A program made the position numbers and the translations under genes. 64,000 nt of DNA from Acidobacteriota bacterium (GTDB lineage Bacteria > Acidobacteriota > Terriglobia > Acidiferrales > UBA7541): contig JAJYLB010000003.1 of assembly GCA_021788095.1 (NCBI GenBank), positions 62,001-126,000 on the forward strand, read 5' to 3'. The notes under the pieces are model-generated. The model saw only the letters and a list, made by a program, of their open reading frames with translations, was not told the origin of the DNA and ran no database searches. Below are positions 61,430 through 64,000 of the stretch, piece by piece. Numbering within the stretch: the first letter of the stretch is position 1; every line of letters starts with the position of its first letter.

Positions 61430-61521
61430 CCGTCGCGGGCCGCTGCCGCGCCGAGCGGACATCCCAAGACGAGATGCTTGTCGCCTCCCAAAGCGTTCCC
61501 CTCGGCCCGTTCGCCTATTAG
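61430..61521 (+). pseudogene. Remnant of a second MBL-hydrolase 3' end
   Basis: RAERTSQDEMLVASQSVPLGPFAY* parallels PAEAAFQGELLVASQSVPLGPFTL* of the MBL gene; 33-nt exact match. Confidence 0.75.
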
Positions 61522-61667
61522 GGTCCGTCTGGCTCCGCTGACATCCCGGCCGCGAGCCGCTCCCCAACGCTCCTCCCTGCATCGGGTATGATGGTGCCTC
61601 CTGCGAGGCTGCGGTGTTCGAGGCAGGAGCGTTGGGTGCCGAAACTTCGGAAGGAAGCGAGCGACCC

Positions 61668-62987
61668 GTGATTCCACGATACACGCGGCCGGAGATGGGC
61701 CGAATCTGGAGCGACGAGAACCGGTTTGCCAAGTGGCTGGAAGTCGAACTCGCCGCGGCGGAGACCCTGGCGGAAGCCGGAATCGTTCCCGCCGCCGCGG
61801 CGCGGCTGCTGCGCGAGCGCGCGCGGGTGGACGTCGCGCGCATTCTCGAACTCGAGGAGAAGGTCCGGCACGATGTGATTGCCTTCACGATGGCGGTGGG
61901 CGAGACGATTGGCGACCCCGCGACCGCGCGCTGGCTGCACTACGGCTTGACGTCGAACGACGTGGTGGACACGGCGCAGGCGCTGCAGGTTCGCGAGGCG
62001 TCGCGAGGGATCGAAGTGGGCCTCGCCAAGCTCGGCGAAGTGCTCGAGCGGCGCGCGTGGGAATTCAAGGATACGCCGCAAATCGGTCGCACGCACGGCG
62101 TCCATGCCGAGCCGATCACCTTCGGGCTCAAGCTGGCCAATTGGTACGACACGAACCGGCGCAACCAGGAGCGGTTCCGGCGCGCCGCGCGCGAGATGGA
62201 AGCAGGCAAGATCTCCGGCGCGGTGGGAAACGCCGCCCACCTCGGCCCGGAAACGGAAGAGAAGATTTGCCGCCGGCTGGGCCTCGACCCGGCGCCCATC
62301 GCTTCCCAGGTGATCGAGCGGGATCGCCACGCGCATTACCTCGACGGCCTGGCGCTCATCGCCGCCCAGCTCGAGCGGTTTGCGCTCGAGATTCGCCATT
62401 TGCAGCGCACCGAAGTGCGCGAAGCCGAAGAGCCTTTCGGCGGCGAGCAGCGCGGCAGCTCCGCGATGCCCCACAAACGCAATCCCGTCGGCTGCGAGCA
62501 GATCTGCGGCCTGGCGCGCGTGGTGCGAGCCAACGCGCAGGCGGCGCTCGAGAATGTCGCGCTCTGGCACGAGCGCGACATCTCGCACAGCTCGGTCGAG
62601 CGCGTGATCCTGCCCGATTCGACGATACTGGTGGATTACGCCTTGGCGCGGATGGCGGGCATCCTCTCGAAAATGCGCGTATTCCCCGAGCGCATGCGCC
62701 GGAACCTGGATTCGACGCACGGGCTGGTGTTTTCCGGAGTGCTGCTGCAAGACCTGGTGGAAGCCGGCGCGCCGCGCGACGACGCCTACCCATGGGTGCA
62801 ACAGCACGCCATGGCGGCGTGGGAGAGCGATGGGGACTTCCGCGCGCTCGTCTCGGCCGACGAGCGCATCCGCGGCGCCCTGGGCGAGGCGGGCCTCGCT
62901 CGCACGTTCGATCTGGGGCGCCAGCTTCGCTACGTGGACGCCATCTTCGCTCGAGTCTTCGGCAAGAAAGGGGCTGGCAGGACGTGA
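61668..62987 (+). CDS. purB: Adenylosuccinate lyase (GTG start likely)
   Basis: VIPRYTRPEMGRIWSDENRFAKWLEVELAA...YGLTSNDVVDTA...GRTHGVHAEPITFGLK...GSSAMPHKRNPVGCE. Confidence 0.96.
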   Translation: MIPRYTRPEMGRIWSDENRFAKWLEVELAAAETLAEAGIVPAAAARLLRERARVDVARILELEEKVRHDVIAFTMAVGETIGDPATARWLHYGLTSNDVVDTAQALQVREASRGIEVGLAKLGEVLERRAWEFKDTPQIGRTHGVHAEPITFGLKLANWYDTNRRNQERFRRAAREMEAGKISGAVGNAAHLGPETEEKICRRLGLDPAPIASQVIERDRHAHYLDGLALIAAQLERFALEIRHLQRTEVREAEEPFGGEQRGSSAMPHKRNPVGCEQICGLARVVRANAQAALENVALWHERDISHSSVERVILPDSTILVDYALARMAGILSKMRVFPERMRRNLDSTHGLVFSGVLLQDLVEAGAPRDDAYPWVQQHAMAAWESDGDFRALVSADERIRGALGEAGLARTFDLGRQLRYVDAIFARVFGKKGAGRT

Positions 62988-63062
62988 TAGGGAGCTGCGA
63001 AAGGCCCATGAAATCTTCGTTCAGGATGACAGCCCTAATGCGGAATGCGCGCCAGGTGTGGG

Positions 63063-63623
63063 TTATCCCTGCGAGCGCTGCACGTACCGAGCTTCGCTCG
63101 TGTCGACCCGGACCTTGTCTCCCACGTTGATGAAGGGCGGAACCTGAATCGTCAGGCCGGTTTCGAGCTTCGCCGGCTTCATCACCGAGCTGGCCGTGGC
63201 CTTCTGGATGCCCGGCTCGGTCTCGACCACCGCCAAATCCACCGTATCGGGGAGTTCGACGCCAATCGGCTTGCTTTCGAAAAATTCCAGCTTCACGGGC
63301 AGGTTCGGCACGAGGAATTCCACGGCTTCGCCCAGCAGCTCGCTGGTGAGCGCGATCTGCTCGTAATTTTCCAGATTCATGAAGTGGTAGCCCTGGGCGT
63401 CGTTGTAGAGGAATTCGAAATCGATTTCGTCGAGAATCGCCCGGTCCACCGAATCCTCGGCGCGGAACTTGTAATCGATGATGGCGCCGGTGCGGAGATT
63501 GCGCATTCGGGTCTGCATCGCGCCCCGCTTGTTGCCCGGGGTACGGTGCTCGACGCTGAAGACGGAATACAAATCGCCTTCGTGCTGAATGATCATGCCA
63601 GGACGCAGTTGCGTTGCTTTCAT
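63063..63623 (-). CDS. efp: Elongation factor P
   Basis: MKATQLRPGMIIQHEGDLYSVFSVEHRTPGNKRGAMQTRMRNLRTGAIIDYKFRAEDSVDRA...GLTIQVPPFINVGDKVRVDTSEARYVQRSQG. Confidence 0.97.
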   Translation of the reverse strand: MKATQLRPGMIIQHEGDLYSVFSVEHRTPGNKRGAMQTRMRNLRTGAIIDYKFRAEDSVDRAILDEIDFEFLYNDAQGYHFMNLENYEQIALTSELLGEAVEFLVPNLPVKLEFFESKPIGVELPDTVDLAVVETEPGIQKATASSVMKPAKLETGLTIQVPPFINVGDKVRVDTSEARYVQRSQG

Positions 63624-63867
63624 TCCTCGGTAGCTCCCGGAAAACCTGCGGCGCTTCGCGCAGGGGGAATGCGCGGAATCGGCTTTCTTGAAACCGCAAC
63701 CATTATAAATGCCGGGCGAAAGTCGGGTCAAACCCCCAACCCCCGAACGGCGCCGTTTCCCGCTCACTCCCTCGAAGCTTATACTGGACGCATCGGGGGC
63801 GCGAAGCAGGACTCTTGACTCCGTAGTCTTCCGACAGGGTTTTGCAGGCGAAAGCGAGGTCCCGGGA

Positions 63868-64000
63868 TGAAGAATCTCCTCGTCCAAATCTGGCGGGATC
63901 TCCAATTCGCTCTTCGCAGCCTCAACAAGGACCGGCGATTCACGCTGCTGGCCGTCCTCGCGCTGGCGCTGGGCATCGGCTCGGTCACGGTGATCTTCAG
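63868..64000 (+). CDS. ADOP-type ABC permease, N-terminus (continues beyond window)
   Basis: MKNLLVQIWRDLQFALRSLNKDRRFTLLAVLALALGIGSVTVIF, typical MacB/ADOP permease start. Confidence 0.85.

Overview
High-GC bacterial chromosome segment; gene content and the PadR/ADOP-type permease fragments suggest an Acidobacteriota lineage (inference). Positions 1-14.9 kb hold a near-continuous S10-spc-alpha ribosomal superoperon, from the rplD 3' end to rplQ, with secY, adk, map, infA, rpmJ and rpoA. Positions ~14.9-20.3 kb are an accessory/decay island: orphan antitoxin-like ORF, IS1-like transposase tail cut by an IS1380-family element, AbrB/PIN toxin-antitoxin pair, PadR regulator beside a truncated ABC permease, and an internally deleted S53 protease pseudogene. 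The rest carries gatCA, MarR plus ClC channel, NYN/LOTUS protein, comM, an operon of multiheme cytochrome + FG-GAP/UnbV protein + Tat-exported protein, dgt, yceD-rpmF-plsX-fabD-fabG-acpP-fabF, etfBA, hicBA, ETF-QO, M3 peptidase, Ser/Thr kinase-TPR, wHTH-TPR, rlmN, M16 peptidase, MBL hydrolase, P1 peptidase, purB, efp and the start of an ADOP-type permease. Most notable observations: an extra, apparently coding basic ORF between rplB and rpsS; several families of intergenic palindromic repeats, one of them inside a kinase gene; candidate operators beside PadR, MarR and cytochrome genes; a 5' hairpin on the IS1380 transposase; and a duplicated MBL-gene 3' end flanking the P1 peptidase. No CRISPR array, rRNA or convincing tRNA was seen. 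All calls were made by eye from sequence and the ORF track; no database search was run.
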